From: Chitinophaga dinghuensis
GTDB taxonomy: Bacteria; Bacteroidota; Bacteroidia; Chitinophagales; Chitinophagaceae
Assembly (NCBI RefSeq): GCF_003259435.1
Contig: NZ_QLMA01000001.1
Coordinates: 496,001-560,000 of the forward strand
Length of the DNA stretch: 64,000 bases
Direction: 5' to 3'
Shown here: positions 32,143-41,316 of the stretch, piece after piece
Position numbering within the stretch: position 1 is the first letter of the stretch
How the letters are laid out: the number at the start of each line of letters is the position of its first letter
Notes under the pieces: generated by a model
What the model was told of the DNA's origin: nothing
Database searches by the model: none
The model's input: the letters and a program-made list of their open reading frames with translations, nothing else
Made by a program: the position numbers and the translations under genes

Positions 32143-33339
32143 ATGCAAAAGGTATTTGTTGCCGCTGATAATATTGTGAGTCCACTGGGCAGTACTACCC
32201 TTCAGAATTTCGAACAGGTGTTGCAGGGTAATAGTGGGATCCAACTGCATGATAATGCAGCCTATGCCGCTGCTCCGTTTTATGCTGCCATGCTGGCCCC
32301 CGGTCAGCTTGAATCCTATGCCGGACAGTATAACGCAAATGAATACACGAAATTTGAACGGCTGTTGCTCGTATCCATAGCGGATGCGCTGCGCCAGACC
32401 AATATCGACACACAGAGTTCCCGTACAGGATTCATTGTATCCACCACCAAAGGAAACATTGAACTGCTAGAGCAAAGTGTGGAGAAAGCGCAGGCAGTAG
32501 TTGCAGTTGGAGATATCCATGAGCCAGAAGCGCCTGTGGAAATACCAGTACATGAGATGCAACTTGGCGCTACCGCCAGGAAAATAGCAGACCATTTCGG
32601 TTTCGTGAATGAACCGGTGGTGGTCAGCAGCGCTTGTATTTCTGGATTGTTAGCTATCCTGACAGGTAAGCGACTGATTCAGGCAGGTATTTATGATCAG
32701 GTGATTGTGACGGGAGCAGATGTGCTGACCCGTTTTGTGCTTTCCGGCTTTCAGTCGTTCCAGGCTGTGAGTGCCGGCCCTTGCCGCCCATTTGATGCCA
32801 ACCGTTCCGGCGTGTCGCTGGGCGAAGGCGCAGCTACTGTTATCCTGACAAATGATCCTGCGAAAGCAGGCGCTTTTGTGTTGGGGAATGGGGCTGTCAG
32901 CAATGACGCCAATCATATTTCCGGTCCTTCCCGCACTGGCGAGGAACTGGCAGCTGCCATGCAACTGGCGATGTCGGGGACTGGAGTACAACCGGAAGAT
33001 ATAGGCTTCGTGTCTGCCCATGGCACAGCTACGCTTTATAATGATGAAATGGAGGCGAAAGCCTTACATCATGCAGGTTTGGCTGAAAGACCAGTGAATA
33101 GTCTGAAAGGCTATTATGGTCATACCCTTGGCGCAGCGGGCTTGATAGAAGCTATTATTAGTATGCAGGCCCTGAAAAAAGGGGTCGTATTGCCAACCAA
33201 GAATTTTGAAACTCCCGGTGTAACCATGCCGGTAAATATTAGTAACGCCATTACGCACACGCAAGCTACGCACCTGCTTAAAACAGTATCAGGATTCGGA
33301 GGATGCAATGCCGCCATGGTTTTTAGTTTAATCAGCTGA
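32143..33339 (+). CDS. Beta-ketoacyl-ACP synthase, ketosynthase 2
   Basis: A 398-residue FabB/FabF-type enzyme with Cys165 (SSACISG), His293 (SAHGTATLYNDE) and His327 (GYYGHTLGAAGL) all present, and VSGFGGCNAAMVF at the end. The histidine loop GYYGHTLGAAGLIEA differs from the STKSMTGH form of ketosynthase 1, so the two are not recent duplicates. Likely role: chain elongation in pigment biosynthesis. Confidence 0.92.
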   Translation: MQKVFVAADNIVSPLGSTTLQNFEQVLQGNSGIQLHDNAAYAAAPFYAAMLAPGQLESYAGQYNANEYTKFERLLLVSIADALRQTNIDTQSSRTGFIVSTTKGNIELLEQSVEKAQAVVAVGDIHEPEAPVEIPVHEMQLGATARKIADHFGFVNEPVVVSSACISGLLAILTGKRLIQAGIYDQVIVTGADVLTRFVLSGFQSFQAVSAGPCRPFDANRSGVSLGEGAATVILTNDPAKAGAFVLGNGAVSNDANHISGPSRTGEELAAAMQLAMSGTGVQPEDIGFVSAHGTATLYNDEMEAKALHHAGLAERPVNSLKGYYGHTLGAAGLIEAIISMQALKKGVVLPTKNFETPGVTMPVNISNAITHTQATHLLKTVSGFGGCNAAMVFSLIS

Positions 33340-33389
33340 ATGCAGCGGCCTACAACAATCCCGAACATCAGCTACATTTAATCATTGTC

Positions 33390-34451
33390 GTGTTTAATAA
33401 AGAAACAAAAACAGCATTACAAGCCAAGGAAGCCGCGTTATGGCTCGCCTTCGCTCCGGTTGCTTTTCAGGCTACAAGGGCGCTGCGCGATATGGGTATT
33501 TTAACTGCCATCAGCAACAGCAGATCACAAGGTATCACCATCGAGGACATCATGGAACAAACCAAAATGGACCGATATGCTGTCAGAGTATTGCTGGAAG
33601 CAGGTTTAGGTATGGAACTGGTTATTGTGAATGACAAGAAATACACCCTTACCAAAACCGGATACTTCATTTTACACGATGAATTAACCCGTATTAATAT
33701 GGACTTTACCCAGGACATCTGCTATAAAGGGATGTATCATCTGCGGGAAAGTCTGGAAACCGGTAAACCTGCTGGTTTGCGTGAACTGGGTCCATGGGAT
33801 ACCATTTATCCTGGCCTTTCTCTGCTGCCTCCTGCAGTGGGTAAAAGCTGGTTCGACTTCGATCACTATTATTCTGATCTCGCAACGCCTGCGGCGCTGG
33901 ATATCGTATTTGAAAATAAACCAAAGAAATTGCTGGACATCGGTGGTAACACCGGTAAATGGGCACTGGCCTGCACTGCAAAAGATGCAGAGGTAGAAGT
34001 AACCATCTTCGATCTGCCTGGTCAGGCGGGTATTGCACAGCAAAAAATGAAAGATGCCGGCGTTGAAAACCGTGTGCATTTCCATATTGCCAATATCCTG
34101 GATGAAAGTATTCCTTTCCCTAAAGGGTTTGATGCTATCTGGATGAGCCAGTTCCTGGATTGCTTCTCTGAAGCGGAAATTGAATCTATTCTTTCCCGTT
34201 GCCGCGAAGCTTTGAACGACAATGGTACCATTTATATCCTGGAACCATTCTGGAACCGTCAGCAGTTTAAATCGGCCGCTTTCTGTCTGCAGCAGACTTC
34301 CCTGTATTTCACCGCTATGGCTAATGGTAACAGCCAGATGTACCATACGGATGATTTCTTCCAATGCGTTGAAAAAGCAGGACTGGTTATCGCAGAAGAA
34401 AATAACCAGATGGGACTGAATTACACCCTGCTGAAATGTAAGAAAGCGTAG
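33390..34451 (+). CDS. SAM-dependent O-methyltransferase-like protein
   Basis: A 353-residue protein with a GTG start at 33390. An N-terminal winged-helix dimerisation domain (FQATRALRDMGILTAIS ... MDRYAVRVLLEAGLGMELV ... YTLTKTGYFIL) precedes a Rossmann SAM domain with KLLDIGGNTGKWALAC and EVTIFDLPGQ. This is the layout of the plant-type/hydroxyneurosporene O-methyltransferases. A ring O- or C-methylation of the aryl head group is the natural role here; the exact position is not predictable. Confidence 0.85.
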   Translation: MFNKETKTALQAKEAALWLAFAPVAFQATRALRDMGILTAISNSRSQGITIEDIMEQTKMDRYAVRVLLEAGLGMELVIVNDKKYTLTKTGYFILHDELTRINMDFTQDICYKGMYHLRESLETGKPAGLRELGPWDTIYPGLSLLPPAVGKSWFDFDHYYSDLATPAALDIVFENKPKKLLDIGGNTGKWALACTAKDAEVEVTIFDLPGQAGIAQQKMKDAGVENRVHFHIANILDESIPFPKGFDAIWMSQFLDCFSEAEIESILSRCREALNDNGTIYILEPFWNRQQFKSAAFCLQQTSLYFTAMANGNSQMYHTDDFFQCVEKAGLVIAEENNQMGLNYTLLKCKKA

Positions 34452-34512
34452 TTATACATAGTAGTGCCTTGCAATCAAAATACTTAATCAATACATCCCA
34501 AAATTACATCGT

Positions 34513-35769
34513 ATGAAAACTGAAAAAGTCGATGTGCTGGTTATTGGCGCTGGTCCTGCGGGATCAGTGGCCGCGTCCATCATTCACCAGGCTGGCTATA
34601 AGGTGAAAGTTGTAGAAAAACTGACATTCCCGCGTTTTGTCATCGGCGAGAGCTTGCTCCCACGTTGCATGGACGCCCTGAAGGAGGCAAAATTCATTGA
34701 GGCAATTGAAGCAAAAGGCTTCCAGCAGAAATATGGCGCCAAGTTCGTGAAAGGAGGGAAAGTTTGTGATTTCACATTCAAAGAGCAACATACGCCAGGA
34801 TGGACCTGGACTTGGCAGGTGACGCGGGCGGACTTCGACAAAACCCTTGCTGATACCGTTGAAAGCATGGGAGTGCCAGTTTCATACGAGACAACGGTGA
34901 CGGATATACGATTTAATGGATCTGATTCTGTAACTACTGTTGAGGATAAAGACGGTAATCAATCGCAGATTGAGGCGCGTTTTATTGTGGATGGTAGCGG
35001 TTATGGTCGTGTGATTCCAAAGCTGTTTAACCTGGAGAAAAACTCCAACTTACAGCCAAGAAAAGCATTGTTTGCGCATACGGTAGACAAACGTCGTTCG
35101 ATGGCGGATGAGCCTAACCGTATCACGGCAGTTGTACATAAGAAAGGAACATGGATCTGGATCATTCCATTTTCCACTGGGGTTACCAGTTTAGGATTTG
35201 TGGGAGATCCGGAGTTCTTTGAACAATACCCTGGCACCGACGAGGAGAAGTATCGTGCATTGCTGGAAGCAGAACCTTATACCAGGGAGCGTTTCCGCGA
35301 TGTAGAGCTGGTGTTCGAGCCTAGAATTCTGCAATCATGGTCCGCCACTACCGATAAATTCTACGGTGATGGTTATGTACTGACAGGAAATGTAACAGAA
35401 TTTTTAGACCCGATTTTCTCTTCTGGCGTAACTTTGGCATGTGTGTCCAGTCAAACGGCCGCCAAGCTGGTTATTCGCAAACTGAAAGGCGAAGAGGTAG
35501 ACTGGGAGAAGGAATATATGGAGCCAACTATGCAGGGAGTAAATACTTTCCGTTCATATGTAATGGCCTGGTATGAAGGTACATTGGATACCATTTTCTT
35601 CTCTGAGAATCCAGATCCTGAAATCAAAGGCAAAATCTGTTCTGTATTGGCAGGTTATGTATGGGATCAATCCAATCCATTCGTGATCAATCATGATACG
35701 GCTTTGAAACGTTTGGCGCGCACGATTGAATTAACGGAGAAATTAAAAAGCGGTTCATCAGTTGAGTAA
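34513..35769 (+). CDS. FAD-dependent oxidoreductase of the flavin halogenase/monooxygenase family
   Basis: A 418-residue protein. The Rossmann dinucleotide motif is VLVIGAGPAGSVAAS, followed by RFVIGESLLPRCMDAL. It carries WxWxIP (GTWIWIIPFSTG), a hallmark of flavin-dependent halogenases, and a KYGAKFVKGG segment whose Lys lies where many halogenases keep the chloramine-forming Lys. It could chlorinate or hydroxylate the phenolic ring. Chlorinated flexirubins are known in the phylum, but homologues in pigment clusters are not all proven halogenases. The next gene overlaps its stop. Confidence 0.85.
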   Translation: MKTEKVDVLVIGAGPAGSVAASIIHQAGYKVKVVEKLTFPRFVIGESLLPRCMDALKEAKFIEAIEAKGFQQKYGAKFVKGGKVCDFTFKEQHTPGWTWTWQVTRADFDKTLADTVESMGVPVSYETTVTDIRFNGSDSVTTVEDKDGNQSQIEARFIVDGSGYGRVIPKLFNLEKNSNLQPRKALFAHTVDKRRSMADEPNRITAVVHKKGTWIWIIPFSTGVTSLGFVGDPEFFEQYPGTDEEKYRALLEAEPYTRERFRDVELVFEPRILQSWSATTDKFYGDGYVLTGNVTEFLDPIFSSGVTLACVSSQTAAKLVIRKLKGEEVDWEKEYMEPTMQGVNTFRSYVMAWYEGTLDTIFFSENPDPEIKGKICSVLAGYVWDQSNPFVINHDTALKRLARTIELTEKLKSGSSVE

Positions 35770-36361
35770 TAAAGCATATATAACAGGTACCTGTATTATC
35801 AGAAACAATGGCATTTACCATAACGGTGAACTCGTGTGGGAAGCGCCAGGTGCGGAATTGCAGGAATTTCTCAGAGGGGCATACGATCAGTTTTCTGGTC
35901 AGTATCCCAAGTTCCATAAAATGGACCCGCTGAGTAAATTGGGATGGCTGGCGGCAGAAGTACTGCTGAAAGATAGCCCTATACTGCAATTGCCAAAAGA
36001 AGCGGTGGGAATGATTCTTTCTAACCGTAGTGCCAGTCTGGATACAGATATCCGCTATTATGCCACCGTAAAGGATTTTGCCAGCCCGGCCTTGTTTGTA
36101 TATACATTGCCCAATATTGTAATGGGTGAGATATGCATCCGGCATGGATTTAAAGGGGAGAATACATTTTTTGTATCCGAACAGTTCGATACCGCTTTGC
36201 TTTCTGCTTATCCTACGGAACTCTTGTCTGCCACCCCTTTACAGGCTTGCCTGGTAGCGTGGGTGGAGGTAATGGAGCAGGATTATGAGGTCATTATGGT
36301 ATTGGTGGAGCGAAACGGTCAGGAAGTGTTGGACAAAGAAAGTCTGGATGCTATCCGATAG
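35762..36361 (+). CDS. Truncated ketosynthase-like protein without catalytic residues
   Basis: A 199-residue protein starting at a TTG at 35762, overlapping the previous stop; there is no ATG in the first 58 codons. AYITGTCIIRNNGIY, the middle part (LGWLAAEVLLKDSP ... VGMILSNRSASLDTDIRYY) and the later YTLPNIVMGEICIRHGFKGEN resemble the N-terminal half of ketosynthases or chain-length-factor subunits. The active-site Cys and both His loops are missing. It may be a structural partner of the adjacent ketosynthases rather than an enzyme. Its position before an ACP gene favours a retained role over decay. Confidence 0.72.
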   Translation: MSNKAYITGTCIIRNNGIYHNGELVWEAPGAELQEFLRGAYDQFSGQYPKFHKMDPLSKLGWLAAEVLLKDSPILQLPKEAVGMILSNRSASLDTDIRYYATVKDFASPALFVYTLPNIVMGEICIRHGFKGENTFFVSEQFDTALLSAYPTELLSATPLQACLVAWVEVMEQDYEVIMVLVERNGQEVLDKESLDAIR

Positions 36362-36415
36362 CCGGTTGTCTCCCCCGGTATACTTAAAAAAGTAAAAAAA
36401 TAAACTATATAACAC

Positions 36416-36679
36416 GTGGAAAAGTTGATGTCGGATCTGAAATCGCAGATCATTGAACAATTGAATTTGCAGGAAGTGAAACCGGAAGATATCGGAAATG
36501 ATGATCCTTTATTCAAAACCGGTCTGGGCCTCGATTCTATCGATGCGCTGGAGCTGATCGTTCTGTTGCAACAGCACTACAACATCCGCATTGCCAACCC
36601 TGAACAGGGCCCTGAAATATTCCACTCCATCCGTACGATGGCAGAATTTATCACCGCTCAACAAAAACAGCAGGCATGA
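36416..36679 (+). CDS. Acyl carrier protein 2 of the pigment cluster
   Basis: An 87-residue protein with a GTG start at 36416. The phosphopantetheine Ser is in GLGLDSIDALELIVLLQQHY, the usual DSI form. It overlaps the next ketosynthase by 4 bases. It differs clearly from the first ACP, so the two may serve separate chains, for example aryl polyene and alkyl. Confidence 0.92.
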   Translation: MEKLMSDLKSQIIEQLNLQEVKPEDIGNDDPLFKTGLGLDSIDALELIVLLQQHYNIRIANPEQGPEIFHSIRTMAEFITAQQKQQA

Positions 36680-37869
36680 GTGAAAAGGTGTGGATAGCAG
36701 GTGGTGGCGTCATCAGTGGCATAGGCATGGATCTCCAGGAAAACCTGGCAGCATTCAAAGCAATGCAACCCGGTATGACGGCCATGGAATACCTGCACTC
36801 CGTGCATCGAAATACCTTCCCGGTGGCGGAAGTGAAGGCAGATAATGAGCAGCTGGCAGATATGGCGCGTATGCCGGAAAATACCAGCAGAACAGCATTA
36901 CTCAGTCTGATCGCCGCCCGGGAAGCCTGGAAATCTACCGGACTGGGAGATATCTCTCAGTACAGGGTGGGACTGGTTTCTGCCAATACGGTAGGAGGGA
37001 TGGACAAGACGGAAGATTTCTTTAATACCTTCCTGTCCAACCCACAAGGAGGAAGACTGCATCAGGTAATTCAACATGAATGCGGCACTGTAACAGAACT
37101 GGTAGCGGATGCGATGGGCATTCGTCATCATATATCAACTATCAGCACAGCTTGTTCATCGGCAGCCAATGCGCTGATGTATGGTACAAGACTGATCCGC
37201 AATAATATTGTGGATATCGTGATTGCCGGCGGTACTGATTCGCTGACCAGGTTTACGCTCAATGGGTTTAATACCTTGATGATCCTGGATCAGCAGCCTT
37301 GCAGGCCTTTTGATGAAACCCGCACCGGGTTGAATCTGGGCGAAGGCGCTGGATATGTTGTATTAGTTTCTGATGCACTACTGGCGCATATTCATCCATG
37401 GGCGCGACTCAGCGGTTTCGCCAATGCCAATGATGCTTATCACCAGACTGCCTCTTCCCCTGATGGAACAGGTAATTATCTGGCCATGAAAGGCGCGCTG
37501 GATATGGCCGGACTGCAACCGCATCATATCGATTACATTAACCTGCATGGTACCGGTACACAGAATAATGACGTGTCAGAAGGAATTGCTATCAATCGGC
37601 TGTTTGCGCCGCATTTCCCTGCTATGAGCTCCACGAAATCCTTTACAGGACATACGTTGGGCGCTAGTGGCGGAATTGAGGCCGTTTATGCTTCGCTGGC
37701 GCTTCGGGATGGAATTATCTATCCGAATGCCCGTTTCGAACATCAGATGAAAGAACTGCCTTTTGCGCCAGTAACCGCATTCAGTACCGGCAATGACCTG
37801 CATCATGTCATGTCCAATTCATTTGGCTTTGGTGGCAACTGCTCCAGCCTGGTGTTTTCAAAAGAATAA
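36676..37869 (+). CDS. Beta-ketoacyl-ACP synthase, ketosynthase 3
   Basis: A 397-residue enzyme with Cys160 (STACSSAANAL), His291 (NLHGTGTQNND) and His326 (STKSFTGHTLGASGG). SNSFGFGGNCSSLVF ends the thiolase fold. It overlaps the ACP gene and is followed 9 bases later by the chain-length-factor-like gene, so the pair probably forms the KS-CLF heterodimer of aryl-polyene synthases. Confidence 0.93.
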   Translation: MSEKVWIAGGGVISGIGMDLQENLAAFKAMQPGMTAMEYLHSVHRNTFPVAEVKADNEQLADMARMPENTSRTALLSLIAAREAWKSTGLGDISQYRVGLVSANTVGGMDKTEDFFNTFLSNPQGGRLHQVIQHECGTVTELVADAMGIRHHISTISTACSSAANALMYGTRLIRNNIVDIVIAGGTDSLTRFTLNGFNTLMILDQQPCRPFDETRTGLNLGEGAGYVVLVSDALLAHIHPWARLSGFANANDAYHQTASSPDGTGNYLAMKGALDMAGLQPHHIDYINLHGTGTQNNDVSEGIAINRLFAPHFPAMSSTKSFTGHTLGASGGIEAVYASLALRDGIIYPNARFEHQMKELPFAPVTAFSTGNDLHHVMSNSFGFGGNCSSLVFSKE

Positions 37870-37878
37870 CTGCATTAC

Positions 37879-38943
37879 ATGAACATCTATATAAATGGCT
37901 CCGGTTGTATTTCTCCGCAGGAAACTGCGCAGATAGGCCCTTTGTTTGCAACGCTGAGGGAATACGACCAGGTACGCCTTTCCACCGTTGATCCTGACTA
38001 TAAGCAATGGATAGACCTGAAGCAGATACGCAGGATGAGTCGCGTGGTGAAAATGGGCGTTGGCGCTGCCAACCTCAGTATGGAGGAAGCTGGCATTACC
38101 ATGCCAGACGCCATTATCACCGGCACGGCCTATGGCTGCCTCGATGATACCGGCGTTTTCCTCAATAAACTCGTTTCGCAGCAGGAAGAAATGCTGACGC
38201 CTACTGCCTTTATTCAATCGACACACAACACTGTTGGCGGGCAGATTGCCTTGCTGATGGGATGTAACGCTTATAACAACACTTTTGTACATCGCGGATT
38301 TTCCTTTGAACATGGGTTACTGGATGCGATGATGATCCTGAAGGAAGGCTCGGCAAAACATGTGCTGGCAGGCGGATTGGATGAAATTACCAATTACAGT
38401 CACCAGATCCTTTCCCGGTTGGGAATGTATAAAAAAGTGGCTGTAAAAACGATGGAGCTGCTCAACAGCCCGGAAACTGGTACTATTGCCGGAGAAGGCG
38501 CTGCGTTCTTTACGTTAAGTACAGAAAAAGGTGCACATGCAGCAGCAGAACTGGTAGGACTCTCCACCATCTATAAACCATTGTGGGAGGGAGAAGTGAT
38601 AGGGGAGATCGTGAAATTCCTGGAAGCGCATGATTGTGAATTGGGAGATATAGACTTGCTGGTAACCGGACGTAATGGCCATATTGATCATGATGAGATG
38701 TATGAAGAAGTAGCAGCAGCGCTGTTTCCGGAGCATCCGGAAGCCTGCTTCAAACATCTTTGCGGAGAATATCCGACTGCCATGGCTTTTGGAACCTGGA
38801 TGGCAAACAGAATGATAGCAGAGCAGGATGTACCTGCGGCAGCTATGTTTTATGGTCAGCCACCAACAAAGTTGAAGAACGTATTAATATATAATCATCA
38901 TCAGGGAACGCATCATTCCATGATATTACTGCGTGCATGTTAA
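37879..38943 (+). CDS. Chain-length-factor-like ketosynthase partner
   Basis: A 354-residue thiolase-fold protein beginning MNIYINGSGCISPQ. The position of the catalytic Cys reads NNTFVHRGFSFEHGL, without Cys, and the second half has RNGHIDHDEMY and LCGEYPTAMAFG in place of the usual His loops. This is the form of the chain-length factor in aryl-polyene and flexirubin clusters. It should pair with ketosynthase 3 and set polyene length. It overlaps the deacetylase gene by 7 bases. Confidence 0.88.
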   Translation: MNIYINGSGCISPQETAQIGPLFATLREYDQVRLSTVDPDYKQWIDLKQIRRMSRVVKMGVGAANLSMEEAGITMPDAIITGTAYGCLDDTGVFLNKLVSQQEEMLTPTAFIQSTHNTVGGQIALLMGCNAYNNTFVHRGFSFEHGLLDAMMILKEGSAKHVLAGGLDEITNYSHQILSRLGMYKKVAVKTMELLNSPETGTIAGEGAAFFTLSTEKGAHAAAELVGLSTIYKPLWEGEVIGEIVKFLEAHDCELGDIDLLVTGRNGHIDHDEMYEEVAAALFPEHPEACFKHLCGEYPTAMAFGTWMANRMIAEQDVPAAAMFYGQPPTKLKNVLIYNHHQGTHHSMILLRAC

Positions 38944-39716
38944 CTCATCGGTTTACATACAGGATGCTGATCGCAATGATGGGGATCTGGGCATTAATCC
39001 GGTTTACCCTGGGGTATCATATCTCTGTGTGGTGGCTGACGGTGCTCCTGGTAGTATATATTGGATTATGTGTACGAGGTGCTATAAAGGTGCAGGCAAA
39101 TTTTTTTATCCCTTCTCTGTCAAAAGGGGATACCACAGAAAAAGTGGTGGCTTTATCCTTTGATGATGGACCACTACCGGAATTTACACCTGTAGTGCTG
39201 GATATCCTGAAAAAGGAAAATGTAAAGGCCGGCTTTTTTTGTATTGGTAAAAATATTCCTGAAAATGATGAATTGCTGGAACGTATACATGCAGAAGGTC
39301 ATGTAATCGGAAACCATTCCTGGAGTCATGATTTCTGGTTCGATATGTATAGCAGCAGGAGAATGATGATTGATCTGGACACGATGGAAGACCAGGTGCT
39401 GAATGTACTGGATCTGAAACCAAGGATGTTCCGGCCGCCATATGGCGTTACCAATCCCAATCTGGCGACTGCGGTAGCACGACAAAATCTGAAATCCATC
39501 GGCTGGAGTATACGGTCGCTGGATACAGTGGCTAAAGATGAAGAAAAGTTATTATATCATATTCTGTCACAACTGCATCCGGGAGCGATTATCCTGTTGC
39601 ATGACACCTGTAAGATTACGGCAGACATTTTGCCAAGACTGATTGCAGGAATCCGGGAACGTGGTTACAGACTGGATCGAATTGATAAATTATTAAAAAT
39701 ATCCGCTTATGCGTAA
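38937..39716 (+). CDS. Polysaccharide deacetylase-like (NodB) membrane protein
   Basis: A 259-residue protein. Two N-terminal hydrophobic helices (about 10-50) are followed by a NodB domain: VALSFDDGPLPEFTP (DD catalytic/metal site), HVIGNHSWSHD (HxxxH), MFRPPYGVTNPN (RPPYG) and AIILLHDT. The metal-binding set Asp-His-His looks complete. Family role: removal of acetyl from sugar N-acetyl groups. Its regular presence in pigment clusters suggests a deacylation in envelope attachment, but this is inference. Confidence 0.88.
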   Translation: MLTHRFTYRMLIAMMGIWALIRFTLGYHISVWWLTVLLVVYIGLCVRGAIKVQANFFIPSLSKGDTTEKVVALSFDDGPLPEFTPVVLDILKKENVKAGFFCIGKNIPENDELLERIHAEGHVIGNHSWSHDFWFDMYSSRRMMIDLDTMEDQVLNVLDLKPRMFRPPYGVTNPNLATAVARQNLKSIGWSIRSLDTVAKDEEKLLYHILSQLHPGAIILLHDTCKITADILPRLIAGIRERGYRLDRIDKLLKISAYA

Positions 39717-40341
39717 ATGGTTGTTACTGGTAGTTTGTGGATTGTTTTCCTTGCAGATGCAGGCACAGACAGGGTTTAAACCTGTTACGGACCTGGCTCC
39801 GCTGAAGCAGCAGTTTGCAAAAGCTGCCCAGAATACACAAAGTATCCAGTGTGATTTTGTACAGGAGAAGAATTTAAGTATGCTTTCCGATAAGATCACT
39901 TCCAAAGGAAAGTTTTGGTTCAAAAAGGATAGTAAGGTGAGAATGGAATATACACAGCCATCTTACTACCTGCTGGTGATCAATGGTAAAGAGATTAAAA
40001 TCAAGGATGCCCAGAAGGAAAATAAAGTGTCCGGAAAAGCCAACAAACTATTTGACCAGATTAATAAGATCACCGTGGATTGCGTGCGTGGAACCGTGCT
40101 GGATAATGCCGACTTCACCACTAAAGCATTTGAAAATCCACAGTTCTACAAACTGGAAATGGTGCCGGCAAACAAGGCATTGAAAGAATATTTCAGCAAA
40201 ATCACGCTGCTGGTGGACAAACAGGACTACTCTGTTTCTAAAATCACAATGGATGAACAATCCGGCGATGATACCACCATTAGTTTTCTGCATAAACAAC
40301 TGAATGCAAATATTCCGGATGCGTTATTTTCTGCTAAATAG
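39709..40341 (+). CDS. LolA-like outer-membrane lipoprotein carrier
   Basis: A 210-residue protein with a signal peptide (LLLVVCGLFSLQMQAQ). The LolA-type pattern is FAKAAQNTQSIQCDFVQEKNLSMLSDKITSKGKFWFKKDSKVRMEYTQPSYYLLVINGKEI. LolA carries hydrophobic lipoprotein chains across the periplasm. A cluster-specific copy could shuttle the hydrophobic pigment or its ester to the outer membrane. It overlaps its neighbours on both sides. Confidence 0.9.
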   Translation: MRKWLLLVVCGLFSLQMQAQTGFKPVTDLAPLKQQFAKAAQNTQSIQCDFVQEKNLSMLSDKITSKGKFWFKKDSKVRMEYTQPSYYLLVINGKEIKIKDAQKENKVSGKANKLFDQINKITVDCVRGTVLDNADFTTKAFENPQFYKLEMVPANKALKEYFSKITLLVDKQDYSVSKITMDEQSGDDTTISFLHKQLNANIPDALFSAK

Positions 40342-40948
40342 TTTGATTGTTTTGACGTTCGCCTTCGGCGGATGCCGGTCTGTCTATAAGGGTCTTCGTA
40401 CTCAGGAGCATGGCGATGTGAACTGTATCCGAAAATTTGCACCACAGTTCAGCAATACTTTATACAGTACGCAGGTGAATGTCATGAAACATCATCTCAG
40501 CGGACTGGTATTTCTGAAAATGATGCCAGACAGCTCTTTGAGAATGGTGTTCGCGAATGAAATGGGATTTAAGTTTTTTGACTTTGAATATGATAAAGAC
40601 GGCCATTTCACCAAACATTTCATTATCCCTAAGATGGATAAGAAAGCGGTGGTGAAAACGCTGAGTCAGGATTTTGCCCTGGTGCTCATGCGGCCCGACT
40701 TGTCTCAAGCCCACGTAGCAAAGGACGATAGTAGTACCTATGTAGTAGTGCCTACTGAAAAAGGGAATAATTACTATATAACGAATAACGACTGTACGCA
40801 GTTATTAAGAATAGAGAAATCATCAGAACGGAAACCGGTAGTACGTATCACCATGGATCATTATACCAACGGCGTACCTGATAGTATCTATATCAAACAT
40901 CTCAATTTTAAATTTAATATCTCCCTGCAGAGGGTGGAAAAAAAATAA
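40319..40948 (+). CDS. Lipoprotein of the pigment cluster, possible LolB-like partner
   Basis: About 209 residues from the ATG at 40319, which overlaps the LolA-like stop by 23 bases. It has a lipoprotein signal with FGGC (Cys19). The mature part shows beta-rich periodicity (VNVMKHHLSGLVFLKMMPDSSLRMVFANEMGFKFFDFEYD). Placement after LolA and the strand pattern suggest an outer-membrane acceptor of LolB kind; no firm family signature was seen. It is followed 4 bases later by a dehydratase gene. Confidence 0.75.
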   Translation: MRYFLLNSLIVLTFAFGGCRSVYKGLRTQEHGDVNCIRKFAPQFSNTLYSTQVNVMKHHLSGLVFLKMMPDSSLRMVFANEMGFKFFDFEYDKDGHFTKHFIIPKMDKKAVVKTLSQDFALVLMRPDLSQAHVAKDDSSTYVVVPTEKGNNYYITNNDCTQLLRIEKSSERKPVVRITMDHYTNGVPDSIYIKHLNFKFNISLQRVEKK

Positions 40949-40952
40949 ACAC

Positions 40953-41312
40953 ATGTTAGCTGGCAGCTTTTATACCATTACCGAACAGAAACAGGAACCA
41001 GGACAGGTAAATGCAACGATTGAACTGAATGCGTCGCATCCGATTTTCGGAGGGCACTTTCCGGAGCAGCCTGTGGTACCTGGCGTATGCATGATGCAGA
41101 CCATCACTGAATTTCTGGCTGCAGCAACCAGCCGTAAGGTAACCTTGCAGAAAGCGAATCAGATGAAATTCTTGAATATGATTGATCCGCGTCAGACGCC
41201 GCTGGTGGATATACAGGTGCAGTACAAGGAAGAAGAAACCGGACTGAAGGTGACAGCTATCCTGAAGCGGGAAGATAAAACTTTCATGAAGTTCCAGGGA
41301 CTGTTTAAATAA
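40953..41312 (+). CDS. FabZ-like hotdog protein with altered catalytic residue
   Basis: A 119-residue protein. The FabZ signature FGGHFPEQPVVPGVCMMQTITEFL is clear, but the catalytic Glu of FabZ (PGVLxxE) is Gln here, while the His in GHFP is kept. It may be a second dehydratase with changed chemistry, an ApeI-type partner of the first dehydratase, or an acyl-ACP binding protein. It lies between the lipoprotein and glycosyltransferase genes with gaps of 4 bases. Confidence 0.87.
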   Translation: MLAGSFYTITEQKQEPGQVNATIELNASHPIFGGHFPEQPVVPGVCMMQTITEFLAAATSRKVTLQKANQMKFLNMIDPRQTPLVDIQVQYKEEETGLKVTAILKREDKTFMKFQGLFK

Positions 41313-41316
41313 TCGC

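Noticed and set aside
33684..34364. A 226-codon minus-strand frame inside the methyltransferase gene
   Set aside because: Shadow frame with no recognisable protein features, opposite a gene with full SAM-binding motifs.
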